Made by a program: the position numbers and the translations under genes. A stretch of DNA of 64,000 nucleotides from a virus. Numbering within the stretch: the first letter of the stretch is position 1; every line of letters begins with the position of its first letter. Of the stretch, positions 48,261 to 58,773 are shown piece by piece. The DNA lies in the IMG/VR virus record IMGVR_UViG_3300048835_000830, positions 102,639 through 166,638 of that record; one strand, given 5' to 3'. Under the pieces are notes generated by a model. The model had not been told where the DNA came from. It ran no database searches and saw only the letters and a program-made list of their open reading frames with translations.

Positions 48261-48529
48261 TGCCGCTTTTTGTCTGTGACCTTTGCCAGTGTGTTGAAAA
48301 CACCGCCCTCGGACACTACTGGGGAAGAGACCAGGACTACTTTGGAAAGCCTGAGCTTGTGGGAAAAGCCCTCTGCAGTGAGTGTTCGCCTGACACCTAC
48401 AAGGACGGGTCGAAAAACTCCGACGGCGGCAGGTGGCACGGCAAGTTCCCAAAGCGCAAGGTGACCCCGGAAGACCTGAAAGGCGGCGGCTTTATGGATC
48501 GTAACGGCAATCTCATGCGCGGGAAGTAA
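48260..48529 (+). CDS. Small zinc-binding protein
   Basis: An 89-residue protein starting at the ATG at 48260, overlapping the J-domain stop. Two CxxC pairs (CDLCQC at residue 6 and CSEC at residue 41) and a basic GKFPKRK tail suggest a small zinc fold. It lies between the J-domain and a tail structural gene. Function unknown. Confidence 0.6.
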   Translation: MPLFVCDLCQCVENTALGHYWGRDQDYFGKPELVGKALCSECSPDTYKDGSKNSDGGRWHGKFPKRKVTPEDLKGGGFMDRNGNLMRGK

Positions 48530-48531
48530 CG

Positions 48532-50118
48532 ATGTCGTCACCGCAGTATTTCGATTTTCTTGGCACTGTCTGGGATGAGCTTTCCGAGGAAGACCGGGAG
48601 CGGATGGGCGAGACGTGGCACGGCTTCGAGCAGGTCATTGCCGCTGTCTACCAGCAGTTTGCTGAGGTTAACCTAAACATTGCGGTGCGCGATCTGCAGG
48701 CCTTCGCCACGGAGCGCTGGCTCAACTACAGTTTCACCTCCGACAATTTCATCACGAAACCCTCCGTCATCACGGGAAACCAGGATATAGGCAGCGGTAT
48801 CAATCTTACCTCCAAATACCTTCTCCGCTTTGCCATCAACGGCGGGTCGCCTATTGAGGTCAACCTGCAAGGGCTTGTGCCTATACAGACGACCATTGAC
48901 GAGATCGTGACAAAGATCAATATCGCAGCGGGATTTGACTTTGCGCGTGCGATTTTTGAAAACACTATTCTTCAGCTCGTCTCCAACGTGGCTGGCGTAT
49001 CAAGCTCCATTGAGATCCTGCCGACCTCGATTCCTCTCGCAAACTGCTGCGAATTTATCCTTGGTGTTGATGCCGAATCTCTACCCACGACCTTCCCAGA
49101 GTTCCGCTACCCTTACGCCCACGGGCGGGAGAGGGTTGTCTCCATCCCTGAAATGCGGGACGCGGTGCGGGATGAGAGTGTAACGGTATCGCTCGTTGAG
49201 GGTACCGACTACGCAGTCGATCGGCACACGGGAATTATCAGCTTTGCGGAGCCACCGCCGGCCATCCTCTGGGCGAAAAGAACGCTCGTCGATAAGGAAA
49301 CGCCGTGGAATAACTTCGGCTTTCTCATCGACATCTATCAGGAGAACAGCCCTCGCTATGTGCAGGTTATTCAAGGCCTCTGGTACGCGTTCTGGAATGG
49401 CCCCACCCCCGAAAACGTAAGGCGCGCCCTCTACCTTCTCTTCGGCCTCCCCGTTGCGCAGGAGGACGGCACGGTTCTCTCCGCCACCCCAACTGAGGTC
49501 GTAACGCTCGGTGATAACGGTGTTGAGAGGACATTTGAAGTGCCGACCGGGCTGGCCCCGGACGTCGTGACTGGCGAGCGGGTTTTAAGGTTTGATCCCC
49601 TAGTCACGGGCATAACGGTCTTCGATAAAGTCAACTACCCCGGCTTTATCGAAGCGGAAGTCGGACGCTTTGGTATTGAGCGGTTTTTGACCGAGGACGC
49701 GACCCGGGGTCCCGGCGACACCGACGAGACCAAGGCTTTGACGATGCTCGAGGAATACACATTCCTCCCGCAGATTTCGGTCAATGCCTTTATTTACCCC
49801 GACATCGACCTTTCCAATGTCGTGACGTTTCTTGAAGCCATAAAACCGAAGAACAAAACCTACCTTTTTCAGATTATCGTGGGCGAGTTTCAGGATGAGA
49901 TTTCCCTCGGGGAGATGGCCGGGTTCTCACCCGACATCGACCTCACGCCGAGCCTTGACTGGAACGAAACGACCTGGCAGACCCAGGCAACTCTTCTTTC
50001 CTATGAGACGGTGGCCAACGAGGGTCTCGATACCGATCCCGAGACGGTTTTGTTCAACGAGTCTGTTGAGTTTGAGGTCCGTGAAGGGGGCACCCTAATT
50101 GATAGCTTCACGATCTAA
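48532..50118 (+). CDS. Tail/baseplate structural protein
   Basis: A 528-residue protein. The N-terminal half has helices (FEQVIAAVYQQFAEVNLNIAV) and a beta-domain; the C-terminal half includes LDFT-free beta segments with NNFGFLIDIYQENSPRYVQVIQGLWYAFWNGPT. The style is of baseplate-associated proteins that precede fibre genes, but I cannot name a family. Confidence 0.5.
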   Translation: MSSPQYFDFLGTVWDELSEEDRERMGETWHGFEQVIAAVYQQFAEVNLNIAVRDLQAFATERWLNYSFTSDNFITKPSVITGNQDIGSGINLTSKYLLRFAINGGSPIEVNLQGLVPIQTTIDEIVTKINIAAGFDFARAIFENTILQLVSNVAGVSSSIEILPTSIPLANCCEFILGVDAESLPTTFPEFRYPYAHGRERVVSIPEMRDAVRDESVTVSLVEGTDYAVDRHTGIISFAEPPPAILWAKRTLVDKETPWNNFGFLIDIYQENSPRYVQVIQGLWYAFWNGPTPENVRRALYLLFGLPVAQEDGTVLSATPTEVVTLGDNGVERTFEVPTGLAPDVVTGERVLRFDPLVTGITVFDKVNYPGFIEAEVGRFGIERFLTEDATRGPGDTDETKALTMLEEYTFLPQISVNAFIYPDIDLSNVVTFLEAIKPKNKTYLFQIIVGEFQDEISLGEMAGFSPDIDLTPSLDWNETTWQTQATLLSYETVANEGLDTDPETVLFNESVEFEVREGGTLIDSFTI

Positions 50119-50154
50119 ACCAGTGTAGGATAAGAGCAAATAAAGGAACACTCG

Positions 50155-50850
50155 ATGAAGCGAGCCTCGAAGGCACACAGCGGCGAAGGTCCGCAGTCCA
50201 TCACGGACGGACTGAAGCCTATCGGTATGGTCGAAATCTTTGTCTGTCAGGGCAAACCCGTCCTTTCCCTGGATAGTCCGCGTGCCCGGAAGCGAGGCGG
50301 CCCGATCATTGCCAAAGGGCATTCGCTGGACTTCAGTGGCTGCCGCATCCTCGATCAGATGAAGATCAAAAACATCATCGTCAACGTCGGCAAAGACAGC
50401 GTGATCGAATCGCTCACAAGCGGCGACTTCTTCCCTATTATGCGAATGGCCATTGGCGATCGGGGCACGATACCTTCGGACCCGACCGTTCCAAAAACAC
50501 CAGTTTCGACGATGACCGAGCTTTATAACGAGGTTTATCGGGCGGACATCGACGCCGTTATCCTCAACGTGGGGACGCCCACCGTGCACGAGGCGAAGTT
50601 CATAAAGACTTTCGCTGCCACGGATGTTCCGATCACAAGCTTTTCAAATCAAGCGGACCCTGTTGTGAATGAGGTGGGGCTGATTACGGCCAATCTCAAC
50701 GCTGCCCCGTTCCCGCGGCCAGCTGTCGCTGCGCCCAACGCGCCGGATTCGGACGAAGCGCTTTTCTCGATCCGCACCTATCGTTCCGTGCCCTTTGTAG
50801 CGGCGAACGACATCACGGTAACAATACGCTATACCATTTTCATTGAGTGA
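50155..50850 (+). CDS. Structural protein upstream of fibres
   Basis: A 231-residue protein; AAAGGAA precedes the ATG at 50155. Beta-rich with FPIMRMAIGDRGTIPSD, a segment like phage tail-collar or fibre-connector proteins. It lies just before the first fibre-like gene. Name uncertain. Confidence 0.5.
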   Translation: MKRASKAHSGEGPQSITDGLKPIGMVEIFVCQGKPVLSLDSPRARKRGGPIIAKGHSLDFSGCRILDQMKIKNIIVNVGKDSVIESLTSGDFFPIMRMAIGDRGTIPSDPTVPKTPVSTMTELYNEVYRADIDAVILNVGTPTVHEAKFIKTFAATDVPITSFSNQADPVVNEVGLITANLNAAPFPRPAVAAPNAPDSDEALFSIRTYRSVPFVAANDITVTIRYTIFIE

Positions 50851-50859
50851 AGGTGATAT

Positions 50860-52332
50860 ATGTCAACGAAGACGATTTATCTGGGTCTGGTGCTGCCGGG
50901 TAGCGGTGAATATGTCGATACGTGGCATATACCCGTCAATGAAAACATGCAAAAAATAGATGCCTTTGCAGACAGTACGGGCCAGGAGCTGAGCGACGCC
51001 CGCGGCTCTCAAGCGTCTCTCTCGGCCTTCCTGCTCGTCGCTCATAACCCCGATGGCTCGCTCAAGCCAACGACTTCAGAGGCTGAGGCATCGAGCTCTC
51101 AGGTTTACGGCTATCTTAATCCGGATACGAGCGACTTCTCTCTTAACGACCGCATCTCGGCCGGTGACGATGAAGTCTTCGATGCGCGCGAGGGCGCGGA
51201 CTCGCTCAGAGCAGCCCTGGCTGCTCGCGCCACCATCCCGAACCGCATCATATCGGGCTCGATGGACGGCAATGGATACCCCGCGTGGATGGGCTTTACT
51301 GCAAACAAGGTCCAGGTGGACGGTTCAGTCGATCTTCTTAAGCTTCAGATCGAGGGCTATGTCTCTCGCGTAAGAACACTGAAAGAAGTGACATTGACCG
51401 GCGGTTCAGGCGTAAAATACGTCTACGCAGACTTTCAGGCGAGTGGCGTCGAGGTAATAGATGGCGACCTCAGTCCTTCCGCCGGTAACGGCACGATCTC
51501 AACTGACGTAAACAATTACGCAGTTTACTTCAACGACGCCACGAAAGACTTTACAGCCGAGGACGTGCAGCCGGGAGATATTCTCGAACTTCTCGATAGC
51601 ACGAGCATAGGCATCTACATCGTAAAAACCGTGGCGCCTGGTGCGGTTGTGAGCCGCCTTGAGATTGTCGGTCTCTTCCCAACCTCGGGGATCAGCGGCA
51701 TCAATTACGTCGTCCGTGATGCTCTCGCGGTAACGCTTGGCTTTGATACGAGCGAAATACCCGCCACGGGACGCCTTTTCCTGGGCGAGGCGGATTTTGA
51801 CGGCTCGGCTGTCACAGCCGTAAGAGCAAGACATTTCGGAGACACTTTTGTCGGAGAATGGCGGGCCATTGACGTCAGCGGCACGCCGACTTTCGAGGAA
51901 ATCTATTCTCATAAGCTCGGCTCGGACAAGCTGGATTTTTCGGTGCAGGTCTCACTTGCAAACGACGGCAGCTCCCCGGTCGAAGAGCTCGACCTCGCAA
52001 CGCTCGTAAACACGACGGGCGTCTCCCTGAACAATACGCTTGGCGTCTCCATTACCAACGGCCTGATCTTCACGCCGGGCGTTTTCAACCCCGGAACGAC
52101 GGACGCTTCCTATATCCCTGGCTCCCTTACGGGGACCGTCACAGGAGCGCTTACGGGTTCTCTGAGCGCGTCGATCACGGGCAGTGTCGACATGGAACGC
52201 GCGATCCGGGTCAAATGGGACAAAAACCGCATCTGGATCAAAAACGTTGTCGGCAACGTCTTCTACACGGACTACGACGGCAACGATCAACAAATTGGCT
52301 TTCTTCGAGTGGTGGTTCGCAAGCGGGGGTAA
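50860..52332 (+). CDS. Tail fibre or fibre-connector protein
   Basis: A 490-residue beta-rich protein. The start MSTKTIYLGLVLPGSGEYVDTWHIPVNENMQKIDAF is a typical start for phage fibre or receptor-binding proteins. A Thr/Gly/Ser repeat (SLTGTVTGALTGSLSASITGS) near residues 425-445 precedes the C-terminal strand domain. It is followed by the giant fibre. Confidence 0.6.
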   Translation: MSTKTIYLGLVLPGSGEYVDTWHIPVNENMQKIDAFADSTGQELSDARGSQASLSAFLLVAHNPDGSLKPTTSEAEASSSQVYGYLNPDTSDFSLNDRISAGDDEVFDAREGADSLRAALAARATIPNRIISGSMDGNGYPAWMGFTANKVQVDGSVDLLKLQIEGYVSRVRTLKEVTLTGGSGVKYVYADFQASGVEVIDGDLSPSAGNGTISTDVNNYAVYFNDATKDFTAEDVQPGDILELLDSTSIGIYIVKTVAPGAVVSRLEIVGLFPTSGISGINYVVRDALAVTLGFDTSEIPATGRLFLGEADFDGSAVTAVRARHFGDTFVGEWRAIDVSGTPTFEEIYSHKLGSDKLDFSVQVSLANDGSSPVEELDLATLVNTTGVSLNNTLGVSITNGLIFTPGVFNPGTTDASYIPGSLTGTVTGALTGSLSASITGSVDMERAIRVKWDKNRIWIKNVVGNVFYTDYDGNDQQIGFLRVVVRKRG

Positions 52333-52335
52333 ACC

Positions 52336-55300
52336 GTGGCTGTTATCAAGATTACTGGCTTTCGCGCTCCATATTCAGCTAGCACGTTCCGGGATATCGT
52401 GGACTCCATCGAAGGCGTTCATGGCGTTCTCGATATGGACGGCCCAATTACTCAGGCGGGCCCCACGATTACGCTGCCGGCGTTTCGAGCTGTCCAGAAC
52501 GGGCTGATTTACGAAAAGGATGTCGCAACCACACTCACGGCCCCTTCCATGGCGGCCCCTTTTTATCTCGTGGTGACGGCACCGACGTCGAGCCCGATCG
52601 ATGACCTTCTTTTCACGTTCGCAAAAACCCCCGAGGACGTATCTGACAACGAGGTCATCCTTGGAACCTACGACGGCGTTGAGTGGCGTGTCCCGCAGAA
52701 GATCTCCATCAAGGGACTTCTTGATCTTCTGCGCCAGACCAATATTGACACTCTGCGCATTGGGCCATTCAGTGGGCTCCGCACCTCGCTCAATGGTGGC
52801 AATTATGATAACGCGCCAGGGACCCTGGTTGACAAACTGGGGGAAACGCAGCGGTTTGAAGAGATCGCCTCATTTCCTGTGGTCGCCGAGGACCCCGACT
52901 GGCCTCGTGTTGACAGAATTGTCTACCGTCGCCCAACAGACTACTCGCCGCGGATCGGAACGCGGCAGTTTCTTCTCGGCGGTACCTACGAAACAATCCC
53001 TGCATCGCTTGCTCCTGTCGAATCGTTCGACGACACGCTTGTTCGTCAAACGCAGAAGGTCCTGATCGATTCAGCCAACGCGGGGCATATCCTCACGCTG
53101 AGCGGCTCGGGAACCTCTTACGAGCTTGACTATACGAAGATTGCCTCCGATCGTCTGAGCGCCGACGTTGCGCCCACGACACTCATCACAGGCATCACTT
53201 CAAAGTATTTCAGCGCGGCCATCGATCCGGCTGACAATATCCACGTTGTCTACGTAAAATCGGGCAACATCTGCTATCAGAAGTTCGATGATGTTGGCGG
53301 TAACCTTGTGTCCGAGACGGTTCTCGACACGCAGGCAGGGGCGTGCGATCATCCGCGGGTTTCGATTGACCCGGCCGGCACCAAGGTCTTTGTCGTCTAT
53401 CAGGCCCTTATGGGTCCGAACAACAATCAGATCTTTTTTACAGCTCGTACACTGGCCGGCTCGCTCATAACGTCGCCAAAGAACCTGAACAGCTCGGCCC
53501 AGAACCTGATTACGCCCGATATTTTTGTAAGCGAGGACCTCTATGTTTTCGTCGCCTGGGAGAACGACACTCTCGGCTCAATTCTTTATCGCCGCTTTGA
53601 TGATATCGGCGATCCTCTTGATGGCAGCGCCACGACGGTCTCCACGGACGTCGAGCAGATCGGGGTGGGAACGCTCACAGGAAACGCGGCTGACCCTCGC
53701 ATCCTCGTGGCAGACAATCGTGAACTGTTTGTCCTTTTTCGACAGGATAAGGGTGGATCCGCCTTCGGCATATCTGTATATACCGGAAGCGGCGCCTTCA
53801 TGCAGGAGCTTTTGGCCCCGGCGGAAAACTTCACGGCATTCGACGTTCAGACGGACCCAATCTTCAATTCCCTCATGCTCACGCTCGTCCAGGCGTCGAG
53901 TGTTGACTTCGTCAAGATGTACGGAGAGGAAGTCAGCTTTTCGATAAACCTTGCAGCCTCAGGCAGTCGTGGGGTTTCTGTCGCACGTGACAAGCTCGGC
54001 TCCCTTCTTCATGCAGTGGCCGACGCTGCGGCAGGAACCTATACAAGCTACGATGCCGTAACTGACATCATAGCTTTCGGTGCAGTCAGCGTCATCGGCG
54101 GCATCACAACGATAAACGTCGATGCCAACCAATTTCTCGTGACGGCAGCCTCGCTTTCGCAGGCGCCCGACATCGACGATCAGGTTACGATCACAGGCTC
54201 CGGCATCGGCGGCAACAACTCGACCCGTCTCATCACAAACGTCGAGCTCTTGTCGCTTGACGCCATTGATGACGTCTACCGGGTCACCGTGCAAAACAAC
54301 TTCACGGCGTCCGAGGAGCCTGCAACCGCGAACGGTGATTTTCAGGCACCCGATGGCAACAACGCTTTTTACGTCAAATCCGTTTCCGAATCGCACGATC
54401 GGGTCTTTGGTCTATTCGAGCTGCCATCCGACATTCTTTTAAGCCGCATTGTGGCGCCGGGCACAGCGATCCTCAATTGGCTGCCGCCAGGGTCTGCGGG
54501 CGACCTCGCAGACTTTCTTGTGATCGGGGGCTCGGGCTCGGTTGATTGGGAGAAGACGGCAGCGGGCGAACTGACCCTTACAGGGACTGTGAAACTCACC
54601 AACATCTTCACAGCTACCGAGTTCCAGCTGACCTCGGGCGGCTATCCCATGACCGAGGGCGACGCGCTTTATGTGCCTCTCGACCCCTCGGACCTTACAC
54701 CAACTCCGCTTGTGACACCGATTCCCACGCTTCCCTGGAACGACGAGATCGGTGTGATCGGTATCATTGTCGATGGGAAATTTGAGCCCTCGATGGCCAA
54801 CCTCCGACCGCTCATCACGGGTGAGGAAATGGTCCTCGGTGAGAACCTCTCCGTCGATATAAAAAACCGACTCGGGATTATCGACGACGTGACTTTTGAG
54901 GCTTACACCTCAACCGAACACATCAATGCGGGCGATAACTACCCCGAGGCCATGAGTAACCTCGATACCGCCGTGCAAAACATTTTCGGCCAGATTCAGA
55001 TGACGGCTGAAAATCCCATCTCAACCAAGGTCCTGGTGTCGGGCGTGGACCGCACGCTCCTGAACGGTTCGATCTTCGGGATCAAGTACAAGGACCGGCT
55101 GATTGATTTCACGGGTGCGGTGATTGATTTTGCCACTGGCACAATCAACGAGGACGATGATGTCACCCCGCTCGGCGAGAACTTCACGCCAGTCATACCC
55201 GCAGCCGGCCAGTGGCGCTGGTATGCCGTGAATCTTCTTCCAGGAACGATCGGCTCTGACAACCGTCTTTCGATCAAGTTCAAGGTGACACCTGCCGCGA

Positions 55301-58300
55301 GCGATGGCGCGACGCAGGACTCTGCCCCGCGTGCGGCCTTTACAAATCAACCCGACGTCGGTCAGGTGGCTGTTTTCAGCAGTGACGGAATCACGATCGA
55401 TGCGATCGACTATACAAACCTTGTTAACCTCCTGACCAACTTTTCCACTTCGGAAGGATCCAGTGGTGGCGGCGGTCAGTTTCTGGTAAGCGGCGCCTTC
55501 AGCTATGACTGGGAGCTGACAGCAGCGGGTGAGTTTACATTCGGTGCAGGGTTTACCATCCGCGACCTTACCATCGGCGTGAGCTGGCTGCCTGTCGCTG
55601 GCGGCTATGCGATGGCCGAGGACGATGCTCTTTACATCGAACTTGATACAGCTGATCTCACCCCAACTCCGCAGGTCGTGACGCTTTCATCGCTACCCAC
55701 CACGCAAAACATCTATGTGATCGGTGTCATTCGAGGAGGGAGTTTCGTTCCGGCTGCGATGAACCTGGAGGTTCTTGAGCCTGGCGAGGAGAGGGTCTTC
55801 GGCGAAAGCCTTCCTGTCGCTCTCAAAGATCGAGCTGGCTTCACAAACGATGTGAACTTCGACGCCTACTCCTCGACGAAAAACCTTGCGGCGGGCGACA
55901 ACTACCCCGAGGCCATCAGTAATCTCGATCTCGTCATCAAGCAGATCCTGGAGCAGGTTTCGATTCTCCCGAAATCACCCAACTCCACGCGGGTCGTGAT
56001 CACGGGCGCCTATAAAACTCTCTTCTCAGGCAGCGTGCTCGGGGCGCAGGTCGAAAACCTTCTTGTGGAATTCGACGGCGCTGAGATCGATTTTGCGACG
56101 GGCGATATCTACGAGTCCGACGGGATCACGCCTCTTGGTCTCAACTTTACGCCGGTTGTCCCGGCTCTTGGCCTTTGGCGCTGGTTTGCAATCAACCTCG
56201 AGTCAACGACGCCGGACTCGGAAAACCAAATCCAGCTCCGGGTGATCGTCACGCCCGCGTCCGCTGACGGCGCCAGCCAGGCGGCTGCCGTCCGGGCGGA
56301 ATTTGACTCCGGTCCCAAGGTCGGTCAGGTGGCTATCACAAGCGCCGACGGCATAGCAATCGATCCGATCACTGACATCAACATCGTGAATCTTCTGACG
56401 CTCGATGTGGGTGGGGGCGGCGGATCCACCACGCTCAAAGCGCCTGCGGGCGAAAACCTGAGCGAAAATGACCTTGTCTATATGTCTCCCGGAAACGCAG
56501 CTGGCGATACGGGTAGAACCCAGGGCGATATTTACCTTGTGGACGCCGGAAACGCCTCGCCAGCCCTCGCAGCGATCCGGAGCCAGGCGATCGGCTTCTG
56601 CCAGGCAACGGTGCTCACAGGGGCCGATGTCAAGGTTGCGCTCGGTGGGCTCAGAAAAAACTTTGTAGGCCTGACGCCCGGTATTCAATATTACGCGGAC
56701 CCGTCCACTCCAGGCGCGATCACTTCAACTGCGCCGACGGCTGATGGCGAATGGCTTGTCCCTGTCGGAGTGCCTCGCAACGCCACGCAGCTCGACATCA
56801 ACCCTTCAATGTCATCAGATGCTGAGCTTATTGAGGTCGTGGCCAGCCCAACCGATTTTGATGCAAATCAGGTGGCACACGGCTTCACTGTAGGCCAGCC
56901 GGTTTACTTTGATGGGACCGACTGGCAGCTCGCTCAGGCCGATAGCGGCTACACCATGGCCGAGGGGATTGTCAAAGAAGTCACCGATGCTGATAACTTC
57001 ACGGTGCGCGTTGTCGGTCCGGTCGAAGGGTTGAGCGGCCTTACGCCGGGCGCCTACTACTTTGTGAGCAAGGATACGGCCGGCGCTCTTACAGTCACAG
57101 AGCCGACCGCCCCCTACTTTTCAAACCCTGTCGGATTTGCCCTCAGCGCCACGCAGCTCATGGTTTTGCCGCTCAGGCCGTCGAGTGGCGGCTCCAACGC
57201 GCTGACCTACTTTTTCACCGCGACAGCAGGGGAAAACCTTACCGAAGGCGATCTCGTCTATCTTTCGCCCGGCACAGCGCTTGGCGATACGGCGCGGACT
57301 CAGGGGCAGCTCTATAAGTGCGACGCTGGGAATGCAGACCCCGCTCTCGCGGAAATCAGGGCCAAAGCAATTGGCATCTGTACGGTGACGGCCACGGCGG
57401 GCAACGCCTCGCAAGCTCAGCTGGCGGGCGAGAAGGGTGGATTTGTCGGGCTTCTCGTGGGAATGGTCTACTATGCCGATCCCATCACGCCTGGGGCACT
57501 GACGACAACGAAACCCGTGACAGTTGGGCAGTGGAGTGTCCCGGTAGGTCTCGGCACGAGCGTTACGCAGCTTTGGATCAACCCCGCCATGGCTGCGAGA
57601 ACACAGCAGGTTGAAGCTGATACGGCACCCACGCTGGATTTCACTGCTGGCGAAAATCTGGCAGCTAATGAGCTGGTCTACATCAGTCCCGGAAACGCCA
57701 ACGGTGATACAGGGCGCACGCTCGGTCAGGTCCATAAGTGTGACGCAGGGAATGCCAACTCAACCTTGGCGGCAATTAGAAGCCAGGGAATTGGATTTGT
57801 GCAAACCACTGTGACTGCAGGAAACACCGCATCCGTTCAGTTTTCCCGGCCTATGGACGGCTTCAGTGCACTGACAGCCGGTCTGCTTTACTATGCTGAC
57901 CCTTCAACTCCTGGCGCCTTGACGGCAACGAGACCGACCACCTTAGGCCACTGGGTTGTGCCGGTTGGACTTGCAATCTCGGCAACTGAGATCCAGGTAA
58001 ACCCCTCGATGTCGCCCGACAGTTCGATTGTTTCGTTGCAATCGGGCGTCGAGACCATATCAGGTTTGGCTGGTGAGAACCTTACGGCAAATGAATTGGT
58101 CTATCTTTCGCCGGGCAATGCTGCGGGGGATACGGGCCGAACACAAGGTCAGTTCTACCTGGTCAATGCCGGGCACGCCACGCTTGCCGCCATTCGCTCT
58201 CAGGCTATAGGTTTTGTGCAGTCCACTGTCCTCTCCGGTGCGACAGTTACCGTTCAGCGTGCAGGACCTATGACCGGGTTTGCTGGTTTGACTCCAGGTC

Positions 58301-58752
58301 TTACATATTATGCCGATCCCGCAAGCGCAGGCGATCTTACTGCCACAAGACCAACAACACTGAATCAATATATCGTGCCCGTCGGATTCGCAAGAAGCTC
58401 GACAGACATTCAGATCAACCCGGCGATGTCCTCGGATGCGACACCGATTGCAGCCAGTGGGGGGCTTTCAACGCCAACGGTAAAGACTGCCGCGTATGAT
58501 CTGGTCGACGGCGACAGAATCATCGCAAACACTTCAGGGGGACCTTTTACGCTAACTCTTCCTCCAGCGCCTTCAGTCGGCGATGAGGTGGAGATCTGGG
58601 ACGGACAAAGCACGTGGGGTACGAACAACCTCACCGTCGCGCGCAACGGAAGTCAGATCGAAGGTGCAGCGTCAAATTTGGTCTGCAACGTAAGCGGGAG
58701 CAAGGTGCAGCTCGTTTATATGGCCGGATCAAGAGGGTGGGGCGTATTCTAA
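52336..58752 (+). CDS. Giant tail fibre with two tandem-repeat families
   Basis: A 2138-residue protein, GTG start. Two repeat sets: a 320-residue unit near residues 730 and 1050 (YDWELTAAGEFTF, then LTPTPQVV..., then NYPEAISNLD) and a 140-residue unit near residues 1371, 1632, 1771 and 1912 (GENLxxxxLVYxSPGxAxGDTxRTxG ... GLTPGxxYYADPxTPGAxTxTxPT ... VPVGxAxSxTxIxxNPxMS), with a diverged unit near 1509. The final 100 residues resemble a fibre tip (TLPPAPSVGDEVEIWDGQSTW). The repeats look like stacked beta domains along a fibre shaft. It probably binds the host surface. Confidence 0.75.
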   Translation: MAVIKITGFRAPYSASTFRDIVDSIEGVHGVLDMDGPITQAGPTITLPAFRAVQNGLIYEKDVATTLTAPSMAAPFYLVVTAPTSSPIDDLLFTFAKTPEDVSDNEVILGTYDGVEWRVPQKISIKGLLDLLRQTNIDTLRIGPFSGLRTSLNGGNYDNAPGTLVDKLGETQRFEEIASFPVVAEDPDWPRVDRIVYRRPTDYSPRIGTRQFLLGGTYETIPASLAPVESFDDTLVRQTQKVLIDSANAGHILTLSGSGTSYELDYTKIASDRLSADVAPTTLITGITSKYFSAAIDPADNIHVVYVKSGNICYQKFDDVGGNLVSETVLDTQAGACDHPRVSIDPAGTKVFVVYQALMGPNNNQIFFTARTLAGSLITSPKNLNSSAQNLITPDIFVSEDLYVFVAWENDTLGSILYRRFDDIGDPLDGSATTVSTDVEQIGVGTLTGNAADPRILVADNRELFVLFRQDKGGSAFGISVYTGSGAFMQELLAPAENFTAFDVQTDPIFNSLMLTLVQASSVDFVKMYGEEVSFSINLAASGSRGVSVARDKLGSLLHAVADAAAGTYTSYDAVTDIIAFGAVSVIGGITTINVDANQFLVTAASLSQAPDIDDQVTITGSGIGGNNSTRLITNVELLSLDAIDDVYRVTVQNNFTASEEPATANGDFQAPDGNNAFYVKSVSESHDRVFGLFELPSDILLSRIVAPGTAILNWLPPGSAGDLADFLVIGGSGSVDWEKTAAGELTLTGTVKLTNIFTATEFQLTSGGYPMTEGDALYVPLDPSDLTPTPLVTPIPTLPWNDEIGVIGIIVDGKFEPSMANLRPLITGEEMVLGENLSVDIKNRLGIIDDVTFEAYTSTEHINAGDNYPEAMSNLDTAVQNIFGQIQMTAENPISTKVLVSGVDRTLLNGSIFGIKYKDRLIDFTGAVIDFATGTINEDDDVTPLGENFTPVIPAAGQWRWYAVNLLPGTIGSDNRLSIKFKVTPAASDGATQDSAPRAAFTNQPDVGQVAVFSSDGITIDAIDYTNLVNLLTNFSTSEGSSGGGGQFLVSGAFSYDWELTAAGEFTFGAGFTIRDLTIGVSWLPVAGGYAMAEDDALYIELDTADLTPTPQVVTLSSLPTTQNIYVIGVIRGGSFVPAAMNLEVLEPGEERVFGESLPVALKDRAGFTNDVNFDAYSSTKNLAAGDNYPEAISNLDLVIKQILEQVSILPKSPNSTRVVITGAYKTLFSGSVLGAQVENLLVEFDGAEIDFATGDIYESDGITPLGLNFTPVVPALGLWRWFAINLESTTPDSENQIQLRVIVTPASADGASQAAAVRAEFDSGPKVGQVAITSADGIAIDPITDINIVNLLTLDVGGGGGSTTLKAPAGENLSENDLVYMSPGNAAGDTGRTQGDIYLVDAGNASPALAAIRSQAIGFCQATVLTGADVKVALGGLRKNFVGLTPGIQYYADPSTPGAITSTAPTADGEWLVPVGVPRNATQLDINPSMSSDAELIEVVASPTDFDANQVAHGFTVGQPVYFDGTDWQLAQADSGYTMAEGIVKEVTDADNFTVRVVGPVEGLSGLTPGAYYFVSKDTAGALTVTEPTAPYFSNPVGFALSATQLMVLPLRPSSGGSNALTYFFTATAGENLTEGDLVYLSPGTALGDTARTQGQLYKCDAGNADPALAEIRAKAIGICTVTATAGNASQAQLAGEKGGFVGLLVGMVYYADPITPGALTTTKPVTVGQWSVPVGLGTSVTQLWINPAMAARTQQVEADTAPTLDFTAGENLAANELVYISPGNANGDTGRTLGQVHKCDAGNANSTLAAIRSQGIGFVQTTVTAGNTASVQFSRPMDGFSALTAGLLYYADPSTPGALTATRPTTLGHWVVPVGLAISATEIQVNPSMSPDSSIVSLQSGVETISGLAGENLTANELVYLSPGNAAGDTGRTQGQFYLVNAGHATLAAIRSQAIGFVQSTVLSGATVTVQRAGPMTGFAGLTPGLTYYADPASAGDLTATRPTTLNQYIVPVGFARSSTDIQINPAMSSDATPIAASGGLSTPTVKTAAYDLVDGDRIIANTSGGPFTLTLPPAPSVGDEVEIWDGQSTWGTNNLTVARNGSQIEGAASNLVCNVSGSKVQLVYMAGSRGWGVF

Positions 58753-58773
58753 GTAAACTATGGGGTGCAAGTT

